Assembly: GCA_900546785.1 (NCBI GenBank)
Contig: URED01000029.1
Span: forward strand, 1-31,178
DNA: 31,178 bases
Reading direction: 5' to 3'
DNA from: an uncultured Oscillospiraceae bacterium
GTDB taxonomy: Bacteria; Bacillota; Clostridia; Oscillospirales; Acutalibacteraceae
In this document: one piece after another, positions 1 through 6,358 of the stretch
How the letters are laid out: every line of letters starts with the position of its first letter
How positions within the stretch are numbered: position 1 is the first letter of the stretch
Position numbers and translations under genes: made by a program
Notes under the pieces: model-generated
The model's database searches: none
Seen by the model: only the letters and a program-made list of their open reading frames with translations
Told to the model about the DNA's origin: nothing

Positions 1-459
1 CACGATATGCCCGCAGTTGCGGCACTCCCACACTTTTACCTCGCTCTTTTCAAAAACATGTGCAGTCTCTAGATTTTTGAGCAGCGCACGGTAGCGCTCT
101 TCGTGGTGCTTTTCGATCTCGCCGACCATTCTGAATTTTGCGGCAAGCTCCGGGAAACCTTCCTCTTCGGCGGTTTTTGCAAAACCCTCATACATATCGG
201 TCCACTCGTAGTTTTCGCCGTCCGCAGCGGCCCCGAGATTTGCTGTTGTATCGCCGATGCCCATGAGCTCCTTGAACCACATTTTTGCGTGTTCTTTTTC
301 GTTATCGGCTGTCTTCAGGAAGAGTGCAGCTATCTGCTCGTAGCCCTCTTTTTCCGCGACAGATGCGAAATAGGTGTACTTATTTCTCGCCTGCGACTCG
401 CCGGAGAAGGCCTCTTGCAGATTTTTCTCGGTTTTGGTGCCTGTATACTGGTTTGCCAT
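1..459 (-). CDS. rbr: Rubrerythrin, 3' end cut off by the window edge
   Basis: Reading the minus strand from ATG at 459 gives 153 codons with no stop before the window edge, so the C-terminus is missing. The protein starts [18 protein letters not shown] and has the ferritin-like di-iron signatures of rubrerythrin: E-S-Q-A-R-N-K in the first helix pair, E-K-E-H-A, and [10 protein letters not shown]. It ends inside the rubredoxin-like domain at V-W-E-C-R-N-C-G-H, the first Cys-X2-Cys iron ligand pair; the second pair lies outside the window. An AGGAGG ribosome site sits just upstream of the ATG. Rubrerythrins are cytoplasmic peroxidases that protect anaerobes from peroxide. No convincing PerR box is seen upstream. 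Confidence 0.95.
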   Translation of the reverse strand, partial: MANQYTGTKTEKNLQEAFSGESQARNKYTYFASVAEKEGYEQIAALFLKTADNEKEHAKMWFKELMGIGDTTANLGAAADGENYEWTDMYEGFAKTAEEEGFPELAAKFRMVGEIEKHHEERYRALLKNLETAHVFEKSEVKVWECRNCGHIV

Positions 460-564
460 AGAAATACCTCCTATGTCCATTAAAATCAATTTCGCCCTAA
501 GGCGACCTTACATTCTTAAGTATAGCTCATTTTTCGAAAAAACAAACGATTTTGAACCATATAA

Positions 565-600
565 AAAACAAAAAGCACTCAGCAATACGCTAAGTGCTTT
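565..600 (-). terminator. Rho-independent terminator after tRNA-Asn
   Basis: On the minus strand, arms AAAAGCACTTAGC and GCTGAGTGCTTTT (one G-T-type pair) enclose a short loop and are followed by a long T-rich tract. It lies just past the tRNA 3' end. Confidence 0.8.
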
Positions 601-604
601 TATC

Positions 605-680
605 TGGCTCCCCCTGTTGGACTCGAACCAACGACCCTGCGGTTAACAGCCGCATGCTCTACCGACTGAGCTATTGAGGA
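605..680 (-). tRNA. tRNA-Asn (anticodon GTT), with an imperfect acceptor stem
   Basis: The minus strand reads as a 76-nt tRNA with encoded CCA, D-arm AGCTCAGTCGGTAGAGC, anticodon loop CTGTTAA for Asn, and T-arm GTTGG-TTCGAGT-CCAAC. The acceptor stem is odd. The 5' strand is TCCTCAA and the 3' strand AGGGGGA, so positions 1-5 pair (one G-U) but 6-67 (A-G) and 7-66 (A-A) do not. A canonical clostridial tRNA-Asn has TTGAGGA here. The first 22 bases occur again at 762-783, between this gene and its apparent promoter. It may be functional, or damaged by an integration or deletion event. Confidence 0.85.
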
Positions 681-761
681 TTATTTACTTTTTGCACCAT
701 TTTGGGGCACATATTCCAATCTCAATGCCAATCTTTTGTGGTGTATAGATATACAGTAACA

Positions 762-783
762 CTACCGACTGAGCTATTGAGGA
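762..783 (-). repeat. Truncated copy of the tRNA-Asn 5' end (direct repeat of 659-680)
   Basis: This 22-bp stretch is identical to 659-680, the first 22 bases of the tRNA-Asn gene on the minus strand (acceptor 5' strand and start of the D-arm). The period is 103 bp. It sits about 27 bp past the -10 box at 811-816, where a tRNA gene would be expected to start, and then breaks into unrelated AT-rich sequence. The arrangement resembles an attachment-site duplication left by an element inserted in the 5' half of the tRNA and later lost, or a small tandem duplication. Confidence 0.8.
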
Positions 784-810
784 ATATATGCAACTCTTAA
801 GTGCTTTAAT

Positions 811-839
811 ATAATAGCAAAAAATATCTGTGATGTCAA
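811..839 (-). promoter_or_regulatory. Sigma-70/A promoter for the tRNA-Asn locus
   Basis: On the minus strand there is TTGACA (834-839), a 17-bp spacer and TATTAT (811-816). It points at the truncated tRNA copy (762-783) and then the full tRNA-Asn gene. Confidence 0.75.
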
Positions 840-896
840 CACCTTTTTTACCGATTTTCACTTTTATTTTTTTACCGTTTATGGTAAGATTAGATT

Positions 897-1391
897 ATGG
901 AGTACGAACATATTATTCACACGCTTGCGCCTGTGTATGACGCAAACAGCCGCGTGCTGATCCTTGGCACGATGCCCTCCCCGAAATCAAGGGAATACGG
1001 ATTTTATTACGGCCACCCGCAAAACCGCTTTTGGCGCGCGCTTGCCCGTGCGCTTGCCTGCCCCGTGCCGCAGAGCGTAAATGAAAAGACGGATTTTTTG
1101 CTGCGCCACGGCATTGCGCTTTGGGACACGCTCAAGGCCTGTGACATTGCAGGCGCGGCGGACACGAGCATTAAAAACGCCGTACCGAACGACCTTGGCA
1201 GGATCTTGGAAAATGCCGATATCAAGATGATCTTCACCACGGGCAAAACGGCGCACAGCTATTATTGCAGATACCAGCTTCAGAGCACGGGCATAGAGGA
1301 TATCTGCCTACCCTCTCCCAGCCCGGCAAACGCGCGGGTAAGCCTTGACGAGCTGACGCAGGCTTATAAGATCATCAAACAATACCTATAA
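897..1391 (+). CDS. DNA-deoxyinosine glycosylase (uracil-DNA glycosylase superfamily)
   Basis: This 164-residue protein matches the small hypoxanthine/uracil-DNA glycosylases of the UDG superfamily (family-6-like). The first motif is around residues 21-47, with L-I-L-G-T-M-P-S-P-K-S and Y-Y-G-H-P-Q-N-R-F-W. The C-terminal DNA-binding loop is L-P-S-P-S-P-A-N-A. Such enzymes remove deaminated bases (deoxyinosine, sometimes uracil) to start base-excision repair in the cytoplasm. The ATG at 897 has only a weak GGTAAGA-like ribosome site. The DUF2804 gene follows after 25 bp on the same strand. The family call is firm; the exact substrate is from family knowledge only. Confidence 0.88.
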   Translation: MEYEHIIHTLAPVYDANSRVLILGTMPSPKSREYGFYYGHPQNRFWRALARALACPVPQSVNEKTDFLLRHGIALWDTLKACDIAGAADTSIKNAVPNDLGRILENADIKMIFTTGKTAHSYYCRYQLQSTGIEDICLPSPSPANARVSLDELTQAYKIIKQYL

Positions 1392-1416
1392 TGACAAATA
1401 CGGAGGTAGTGTTTTT

Positions 1417-2457
1417 ATGCAGCACGAGATCACAAGACCGCAAAAACTGCTTGACGCAAACGGCAACATTGCCGAGCCGGGCTATGCGAAAAAGCTGTTA
1501 TGGGAATATGCGCGCGGCGATATAAAAGCGCCGAAGTTACGCATTAAAGAGTGGGATTATTACTACATAGGCACGCAGGATTACGGCATTTGCCTTACGA
1601 TTTCCGACGCGGGCTATGTTGGCACGGTATCCGCCTCCATACTGCGTTTCGGCAGCAGACCGCGCCAGATGAACGGCGCGCAGATACGCCTTTTCCCGCT
1701 GGGGAAAGTGGGTCTGCCGCCCACGAGCGAGCGCGGAGATATACACGCCAAGGCGGGCACCGCGGACTTCACCTTTGAGAATGACGGAAAAACACGCCGC
1801 CTTTACGGCTCTTACGACAATTACTGCAACACAAAAAAGGCGCTGATCTTTGACATCCGCCTGAGCGAGATACCGCCGGAGAGCATGGTAATCGCCACAC
1901 CGTTTGACAAGGATAAGCATTTTTACTACAACCAAAAAATTAACTGTATGCGTGCCGAGGGCTTTTTTGAATTTGACGGCACAAGATACGATTTTAACCG
2001 TGAGAACGGCGCGCTTGCCACACTGGACTGGGGCCGCGGCGTTTGGACTTATGACAACACCTGGCTGTGGGGTTCCGGCCAGATGGTGCTGGATTCCGGC
2101 GATGTTTTCGGTTTCAACATAGGCTACGGCTTTGGCAACACCGCCGCGGCAAGCGAAAACATGCTGTTCTTCAACGGAAAGGCGCACAAGCTGGAGGACG
2201 TTACTTTTCACATTCCCCGAGACGGCAAAAAATACCTTTACACCGAACCGTGGACCTTTACCTCCTCTGACGGGCGGTTTGAAATGGATTTCAAGCCCGT
2301 TATAGACAGATATGACCCCATTGACGCCAAAATCATGTGTATGATACCGCACCAGGTGTTCGGGCTGATCTCCGGAACGGCGATCCTTGACGACGGCACG
2401 GAGATAAAACTTAAAGATAAAATGGTGTTTGCGGAGCGCGTGCACAACAAATGGTGA
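1417..2457 (+). CDS. DUF2804 domain-containing protein
   Basis: The 346-residue protein has the DUF2804 pattern throughout: an N-terminal I-T-R-P-Q-K-L-L-D-A-N-G-N segment, W-D-Y-Y-Y-I-G, and late W-G-R-G-V-W-T-Y and W-L-W-G-S-G-Q motifs rich in Trp and Tyr. No signal peptide or membrane segment is seen, so it should be cytoplasmic. The family has no established function; its fold is thought to resemble lipocalin-like beta-barrel proteins such as carotenoid 1,2-hydratase/AttH relatives, which is inference. A GGAGGTAG ribosome site precedes the ATG. It may share a transcript with the glycosylase 25 bp upstream, though the two functions do not obviously connect. Confidence 0.85.
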   Translation: MQHEITRPQKLLDANGNIAEPGYAKKLLWEYARGDIKAPKLRIKEWDYYYIGTQDYGICLTISDAGYVGTVSASILRFGSRPRQMNGAQIRLFPLGKVGLPPTSERGDIHAKAGTADFTFENDGKTRRLYGSYDNYCNTKKALIFDIRLSEIPPESMVIATPFDKDKHFYYNQKINCMRAEGFFEFDGTRYDFNRENGALATLDWGRGVWTYDNTWLWGSGQMVLDSGDVFGFNIGYGFGNTAAASENMLFFNGKAHKLEDVTFHIPRDGKKYLYTEPWTFTSSDGRFEMDFKPVIDRYDPIDAKIMCMIPHQVFGLISGTAILDDGTEIKLKDKMVFAERVHNKW

Positions 2458-2484
2458 GGAACAAATAACACCGGACAAAAAGCA

Positions 2485-2522
2485 AGCTGTGAGGCTGCCC
2501 TTACGGGTATAGCTTCACAGCT
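2485..2522. terminator. Bidirectional terminator between convergent genes
   Basis: Arms AGCTGTGA and TCACAGCT enclose an inner hairpin. A T-rich run follows on the plus strand. It lies between the DUF2804 gene and the oppositely oriented ATPase gene. Confidence 0.7.
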
Positions 2523-2532
2523 ATTTTTGTTT

Positions 2533-4548
2533 CTATTTATTTGCTTTTTTCTTCTTATCCCTGTAATGCAGGGCGCGCAGCGAATTTGCAACGGCGATCA
2601 GGCAAACGCCCACATCCCCGAAAACGGCAAGCCACATTGCGCTCTCCCCAAAGATGCCGAGCGCGCTGCCGATGATGATGAGCACCTTGATGCCGATGCT
2701 GAAAATAATGTTTTCGCGCACGATATTCATGGTTTTTTTTGCGATCCTGCGCGCGGCGGGTATTTTTGAAAGGCTGTCGCCCATGATGACAACATCCGCC
2801 GCCTCTATTGCAACGTCTGAGCCTATGCCGCCCATCGCCACGCCGATATCCGCCTGCGCAAGCACGGGGGCGTCGTTAATGCCGTCGCCCGTATAGAGCA
2901 CGATATCGTTATTGTTTTCTTTTATGAGCTTTACTTTTTCCACCTTTTCATTCGGCAGAAGCTTGGAATAATACTCGTTTATACCCGCTTTTTTGGAGAT
3001 GTCAGCAGCGATCTCCGGCTTATCGCCGGTAAGCATTACCGTCTTTTTCACACCGAGGTCATAAAGCTCTGCGATGGCTTCACGGCTGTCCGCCTTAATG
3101 ACGTCCGCAAATACGATATCGCCCAAAAATTCCTCTTCGCTGCAAAGATAGATCGCCGTGCCCACAAGCTTGGTCTCTTTAAATGCAACGCCCGCCTTTT
3201 TCATCAGCTTTTCGTTGCCGGCAAAATACCTTTTGCCGTTTATCACGGCGGAAACGCCCATGCCGGCGTAATTCTTTGCGTCCGTGACCTCAAGTCCGTC
3301 CGCAAACTGGCCGAACGCGAGGTTTACGGATTTTGCGATCGGGTGCGTGGAATATTTTTCACACGCCGCGATCAGACCCAACAGCTCACGGTGCTCCTGC
3401 TTGTTTTCGCAATGGCAGTGCACGCATTCGCAGCTTACGTATTCAAACTTGCCGCTTGTGATGGTGCCTGTTTTATCAAACACGGCAACGTCAAATTTTG
3501 AAAGCATCTCAAGATAGTTGCTGCCCTTGATGAGTACGCCCTGTTTGGAGCTTGCGCCGAGGCCGCTGAAAAAGCCCAGCGGAATGGAGATGACGATTGC
3601 GCACGGGCAGGAAACAACAAGCGCGGAGAGCCCTCTGTATGCCCAGTCTTTCCATTCGCCGCCGAAAAACAAAGGCGGCACTACAATAATAAGCAGCGCA
3701 ACAAGGCATACGATGGGGGTGTAGATCTTGGCAAAGCGGCTGATGAATTTTTCCGCATGGCTCTTTTTGGAATCCGCGTCCTCTATCATCTCAAGTATGC
3801 GGGAAACGGTGGAATCCTTGTATTCCTTGGTTGCGCGGACTTTCAGCATGCCGTCCACATTGATGGAGCCGGAAAGGATCTCGTCGCCCGCAGTGAGCGA
3901 AGCGGGTATGCTCTCTCCTGTAAGCGCAGCCATATCCACCTCTGCGCTGCCGGATTCTATAACGCCGTCCAGCTCTATCTTTTCGCCGGGATTGACGACA
4001 AAGACCTCTCCCTTTTTGATATTTTCCGGGTCCTCGTCCACCAGCTTTCCGCCGCGCTCAACATGCACCTTCTGCGGCACGGATTTTATCATATCCGTGA
4101 TGGATCTGCGGCTTTTGCCGACTGCAAGGTCCTGCAGAAATTCCCCTATTGTATAAAGGATAACAACGGCGCAGCCCTCTGAATACTCGCCGATTATGAA
4201 AGCGCCTATCGAAGCGATCGCCATCAGAAAATTCTCGTTAAAGATATTGCCGTGCAGCACGCCCTCCACCGCTTCTTTCAGTATGTTGAAGCCCACAACA
4301 AGGTAGGACGCCGCAAAGATGATGAGCGGCACATAAAACGGCAGCTCCGTCAGCTCGTTTACAAGGTAGCCCACAATGAACAGCGCTATGCCGACTGCCA
4401 TTTTTGCGGCAAATGCCTTTTTGTTTATCTCTTCTCCGTGTGCGTGATCGTGGCCGCAGCCGCAGCCGTCGTCATGCTGATGCCCGCAGGAGCACGACTC
4501 GCCGTGCGCATGTTCGTGTTCGTGCGTGTGATTATGCTTTTCTTCCAT
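2533..4548 (-). CDS. Heavy-metal P1B-type ATPase (Zn/Cd/Pb exporter type)
   Basis: The 671-residue integral membrane ATPase has all P1B landmarks: TGES at 210-213, the metal-site C-P-C at 314-316, the phosphorylated Asp in DKTGT at 358-362, the HP dipeptide at 402-403 and TGDGIND at 553-559. C-P-C together with the ArsR partner points to Zn/Cd/Pb efflux. Instead of a folded N-terminal HMA domain, residues 4-39 form a His/Cys-rich tail with repeated H-X-H plus C-S-C-G-H and C-G-C-G-H. A second Cys/His cluster, C-E-C-V-H-C-H-C, lies at 373-380 just after DKTGT. It starts 8 bp after the ArsR-type repressor gene, in a metal-inducible operon. Zinc versus cadmium cannot be decided from sequence. 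Confidence 0.93.
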   Translation of the reverse strand: MEEKHNHTHEHEHAHGESCSCGHQHDDGCGCGHDHAHGEEINKKAFAAKMAVGIALFIVGYLVNELTELPFYVPLIIFAASYLVVGFNILKEAVEGVLHGNIFNENFLMAIASIGAFIIGEYSEGCAVVILYTIGEFLQDLAVGKSRRSITDMIKSVPQKVHVERGGKLVDEDPENIKKGEVFVVNPGEKIELDGVIESGSAEVDMAALTGESIPASLTAGDEILSGSINVDGMLKVRATKEYKDSTVSRILEMIEDADSKKSHAEKFISRFAKIYTPIVCLVALLIIVVPPLFFGGEWKDWAYRGLSALVVSCPCAIVISIPLGFFSGLGASSKQGVLIKGSNYLEMLSKFDVAVFDKTGTITSGKFEYVSCECVHCHCENKQEHRELLGLIAACEKYSTHPIAKSVNLAFGQFADGLEVTDAKNYAGMGVSAVINGKRYFAGNEKLMKKAGVAFKETKLVGTAIYLCSEEEFLGDIVFADVIKADSREAIAELYDLGVKKTVMLTGDKPEIAADISKKAGINEYYSKLLPNEKVEKVKLIKENNNDIVLYTGDGINDAPVLAQADIGVAMGGIGSDVAIEAADVVIMGDSLSKIPAARRIAKKTMNIVRENIIFSIGIKVLIIIGSALGIFGESAMWLAVFGDVGVCLIAVANSLRALHYRDKKKKANK

Positions 4549-4556
4549 AGTTCCTC

Positions 4557-4841
4557 CTATTCCTCGATATGCTCGATACCGCAGTTGATAATGGTTTTAA
4601 CATGGTCGTCCGAAAGGGAATAGACCATCTGTTTTCCGTCTCTTTTATACTTAACAAGATGATTTTGCTTGAGTATGCGCAGCTGGTGCGACACAGCCGT
4701 TTGGGAAACGCCCGTAGCGGCGGTGATCTCCGTAACATTCAGCTCCTTATCAAACAGGGAGCACATGATCTTGAGCCTTGTTGAATCGGAAAAGATCTTA
4801 AAAAGATCCGCAAGATCATACACCATTTCCTCATTAAGCAT
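4557..4841 (-). CDS. ArsR/SmtB-family metal-responsive repressor
   Basis: This is a 94-residue winged-helix repressor: D-L-A-D-L-F-K-I-F-S-D-S-T-R-L-K-I, then the recognition helix in V-S-Q-T-A-V-S-H-Q-L-R-I-L-K and the wing K-R-D-G-K-Q-M-V-Y-S-L. The C-terminal D-D-H-V-K-T-I-I-N-C-G-I-E-H helix carries Asp/His residues at the position of the SmtB/CzrA alpha5 metal site, suggesting zinc sensing. The canonical CadC N-terminal Cys pair is not seen. An ATG at 4841 is chosen because AAGGGGG lies 7-8 bp upstream; an in-frame ATG at 4895 lies inside the operator region. It should repress its own promoter (4918-4946) and release it when metal binds. Confidence 0.92.
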   Translation of the reverse strand: MLNEEMVYDLADLFKIFSDSTRLKIMCSLFDKELNVTEITAATGVSQTAVSHQLRILKQNHLVKYKRDGKQMVYSLSDDHVKTIINCGIEHIEE

Positions 4842-4892
4842 TGTAAGACCCCCTTTTTCGGGAATTATGAGCAGGAACGCAAGTGTTTTATT

Positions 4893-4918
4893 CATATGTT
4901 CATCTGTTCATATGAACA
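4893..4918. promoter_or_regulatory. Operator of the ArsR-type repressor
   Basis: A perfect 14-bp palindrome, TGTTCATATGAACA, spans 4905-4918, and an extra half-site CATATGTTCA lies at 4893-4902. The GAACA/TGTTC half-sites match the ArsR/SmtB operator type. The palindrome touches the -10 box (4918-4923) and covers the expected start of transcription, a classic repression geometry. Confidence 0.75.
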
Positions 4919-4946
4919 TTATATTATATGATTTTATATTTGTCAA
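4918..4946 (-). promoter_or_regulatory. Consensus promoter of the metal-efflux operon
   Basis: On the minus strand TTGACA (4941-4946), a 17-bp spacer and TATAAT (4918-4923) match the housekeeping-sigma consensus exactly. Such a strong promoter fits an operon kept off by a repressor. Confidence 0.85.
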
Positions 4947-5238
4947 CACATTATTAAAATTTTTCGGTTTTCGCGGCAACCGGGCGCGGCCGACGCGCTG
5001 CCGGCTAAGCGCAAGACAAGCGCAAATACAGCAAAACCTTTTGATAAACGATCTGTCCAAACCGCCGTATATAATGTTAATAAATATTACAATTTTAATT
5101 TTGGCAAATTCGCACACGCAAAAAGCACACCCTTCATAAAATGAGAAAGGTGTGCTTTTCAACTGTTTGCCGCGGTGGGGAGACCCCAAAGAAGAGCCGC
5201 GGTGTATTCGGTTGTTTAAATAAAGGGCGGGGCGGGCA
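4947..5238. other. Intergenic region without a recognised gene
   Basis: Apart from the terminator at 5121-5159, this 290-bp stretch between two minus-strand operons shows no coding region I can support. The one open frame across it has no plausible ribosome site and no family resemblance. Confidence 0.5.
5121..5159. terminator. Terminator-like inverted repeat, probably of the small sigma-like operon
   Basis: Arms AAAAGCACACCCTT and AAGGTGTGCTTTT (with a small internal bulge) form a long A/T-flanked hairpin. On the minus strand it lies about 80 bp past the stop of the sigma-like gene. Confidence 0.75.
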
Positions 5239-5568
5239 CTAATCGGCAAGATATTTTTGCCATGCGGCGTTTGCCCTGCTCAGCGCACTTTTACAGTATC
5301 CCAGCCGGTTCGCAACGGTTTTGACCGCGCATTTCAGATGACGGCTGACCGTTGGCTGGGAAAGCCCGAGCCGTTGCGCGATCTCCCGCTGCGAAAGTGC
5401 GTCGCAAAGGCGCAGCTCCAGGCACTTTCGCTGCTGGGCAGTAAGTTCACCGGCCATGATCTGCGGGAGAACGGCTTTTAATGCGCTTTTGCTTACGCGG
5501 GCGCTGTTAAAATCCTCTTCCTCACGGCAGATAAGCAAAAAATAATCGTTAAGCTTTCTTTTATTCAT
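5239..5568 (-). CDS. Small sigma-70 region-4-like helix-turn-helix protein
   Basis: The protein has 109 residues. From about residue 40 it reads as sigma region 4 alone: L-T-A-Q-Q-R-K-C-L-E-L-R-L, S-Q-R-E-I-A-Q-R-L-G-L-S-Q-P-T-V-S-R-H-L-K, then V-A-N-R-L-G-Y. Region 2, which binds core polymerase and the -10 box, is absent, so it is more likely a DNA-binding regulator or phage-like late activator than a full sigma factor. It overlaps the upstream gene by 4 bp (ATGA), so the two are translationally coupled and share the SOS-boxed promoter at 5843-5871. Its targets are unknown. Confidence 0.75.
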   Translation of the reverse strand: MNKRKLNDYFLLICREEEDFNSARVSKSALKAVLPQIMAGELTAQQRKCLELRLCDALSQREIAQRLGLSQPTVSRHLKCAVKTVANRLGYCKSALSRANAAWQKYLAD

Positions 5569-5777
5569 ACGATATCCTCCCCGTTATAATAATCCGAAAG
5601 CATCGTTGCTATAACCTTGCACTGGCTTGCCATATCATAGTAGATCTTAATTTTTTTCCGAAGCAGCACAAGATCCTCTCCTCTGTAAACGCAAAGCAGC
5701 GGGCGCAGCCCCTGGATCTTTGCGTTTAAAACTCGGTACTGGTTCTCATATTCCTCGGCAAGCTGCGTAATGTCCAT
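5565..5777 (-). CDS. Small hypothetical protein, first gene of the SOS-boxed operon
   Basis: A 70-residue protein beginning MDITQLAEEYENQY and rich in charged helix-forming residues, with L-R-P-L-L-C-V-Y-R-G-E-D-L-V-L-L-R-K-K-I-K-I-Y-Y-D-M in the middle. No domain is recognised with certainty, and there is no signal peptide or membrane segment. ATG at 5777 is chosen because GGGAGG lies about 10 bp upstream. It overlaps the sigma-like gene by ATGA. Its promoter carries a LexA-type box, so it may be induced by DNA damage. Small proteins of this kind could be partners of error-prone polymerases or of the HTH protein; that is speculation. Confidence 0.65.
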   Translation of the reverse strand: MDITQLAEEYENQYRVLNAKIQGLRPLLCVYRGEDLVLLRKKIKIYYDMASQCKVIATMLSDYYNGEDIV

Positions 5778-5842
5778 ATCCTTTATACCTCCCAAAACAA
5801 AAATGAAAGCGTTACGGGGCGGTGTTTCGCTTTACGGTTTTT

Positions 5843-5871
5843 ATTTTATACGAACATTTGTTCGATGTCAA
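5843..5871 (-). promoter_or_regulatory. Promoter with a LexA-type (SOS) box in its spacer
   Basis: On the minus strand TTGACA (5866-5871), a 17-bp spacer and TAAAAT (5843-5848) form a good promoter. The spacer holds CGAACAAATGTTCG (5851-5864), which fits the Gram-positive SOS box core GAAC-N4-GTTC with symmetric outer C/G. Its position between -35 and -10 is ideal for LexA repression. lexA itself is not in the window. Confidence 0.82.
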
Positions 5872-6026
5872 GAACAAACTTTTTGGTTCTCAATATATTT
5901 TATAAAATGATAATTTGGTGTACGCTTTTTAAGACGGTGTAGGGATTTTTTACAAACAAAACGATGTTTACCGTGCCTGTTTTTGTAATCGTTAGTAATT
6001 CTGTGCAAAAATTTTTAATAAAGCGG
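5872..6026. other. AT-rich intergenic region
   Basis: Nothing is recognised between the SOS-type promoter (reading left) and the small-RNA promoter (reading right). Confidence 0.4.
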
Positions 6027-6055
6027 TTGACAAATTGTGCAATACTGTGTATAAT
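6027..6055 (+). promoter_or_regulatory. Perfect-consensus promoter of a putative small RNA
   Basis: TTGACA (6027-6032), a 17-bp spacer and TATAAT (6050-6055) match the housekeeping-sigma consensus at every position. No open reading frame follows before a terminator at 6131-6166. Confidence 0.85.
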
Positions 6056-6060
6056 AAGAA

Positions 6061-6166
6061 TTACCTTGAAACGGAGCCGCAACCGTTTTAAGTATCTTGT
6101 CCTCCTATAGTTTGTTAAAGACAGAGAGGGAAAGGCAGCGTGTTAAACGCTGCCTTTCTTCTTTTC
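6061..6166 (+). ncRNA. Putative small RNA of about 100 nt, family not recognised
   Basis: Transcription from the promoter at 6027-6055 should start near 6061. The RNA would hold a small hairpin (AAACGG 6069-6074 with CCGTTT 6083-6088), an unpaired pyrimidine-rich stretch TCCTCC near 6110 that is complementary to ribosome-binding sites, and a terminator hairpin from 6131 (arms AAAGGCAGCG and CGCTGCCTTT) followed by a pyrimidine tract. I do not recognise 6S, SRP, tmRNA or RNase P signatures. It could instead be an attenuated leader of the symporter gene, but that gene appears to have its own promoter at 6296-6324. Confidence 0.55.
6131..6166 (+). terminator. Terminator ending the putative small RNA
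   Basis: Ten-base-pair perfect arms AAAGGCAGCG and CGCTGCCTTT enclose a 7-nt loop and are followed by a pyrimidine-rich tract. Confidence 0.8.
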
Positions 6167-6295
6167 CCTTTTTTGACCTGCGCGAATAAAGCGCAGATCG
6201 GGCGCATATTGTATGTATATCCTTATAGATCTATTCATTTTGCATGAATTCAACAAAAAATTAGCTTGTCCAATGTAAAATTCGTGTTAAGGATA

Positions 6296-6324
6296 TTGCA
6301 TATTTGTCAATTCTTTGTTAAAAT
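6296..6324 (+). promoter_or_regulatory. Promoter of the symporter gene
   Basis: TTGCAT (6296-6301), a 17-bp spacer and TAAAAT (6319-6324) lie 35 bp before the start codon of the symporter gene. Confidence 0.6.
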
Positions 6325-6358
6325 TAGGTGAAGTAATCATTGAAGGGAGTCTTTATTA

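Noticed and set aside
374..646. Open frame ending L-L-D-S-N-Q-R-P
   Set aside because: This ending is the translated antisense of a tRNA T-arm, a common artefact; the frame also runs antisense to rubrerythrin.
684..761. Short minus-strand frame between the tRNA copies considered as an integrase C-terminal remnant
   Set aside because: About 25 codons are too few for a family call; it is mentioned only as a search to run.
4905..4918. TGTTCATATGAACA considered as a LexA box
   Set aside because: The half-sites face the wrong way for GAAC-N4-GTTC, and the adjacent gene is an ArsR-type repressor.
4908..5249. Minus-strand open frame of 113 codons between two operons
   Set aside because: It crosses the terminator hairpin at 5121-5159, lacks a ribosome site and resembles no family.
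6061..6130. Small RNA considered as 6S RNA, SRP RNA or a known riboswitch
   Set aside because: It is too short for 6S, lacks the SRP apical motif, and shows no riboswitch core that I recognise.
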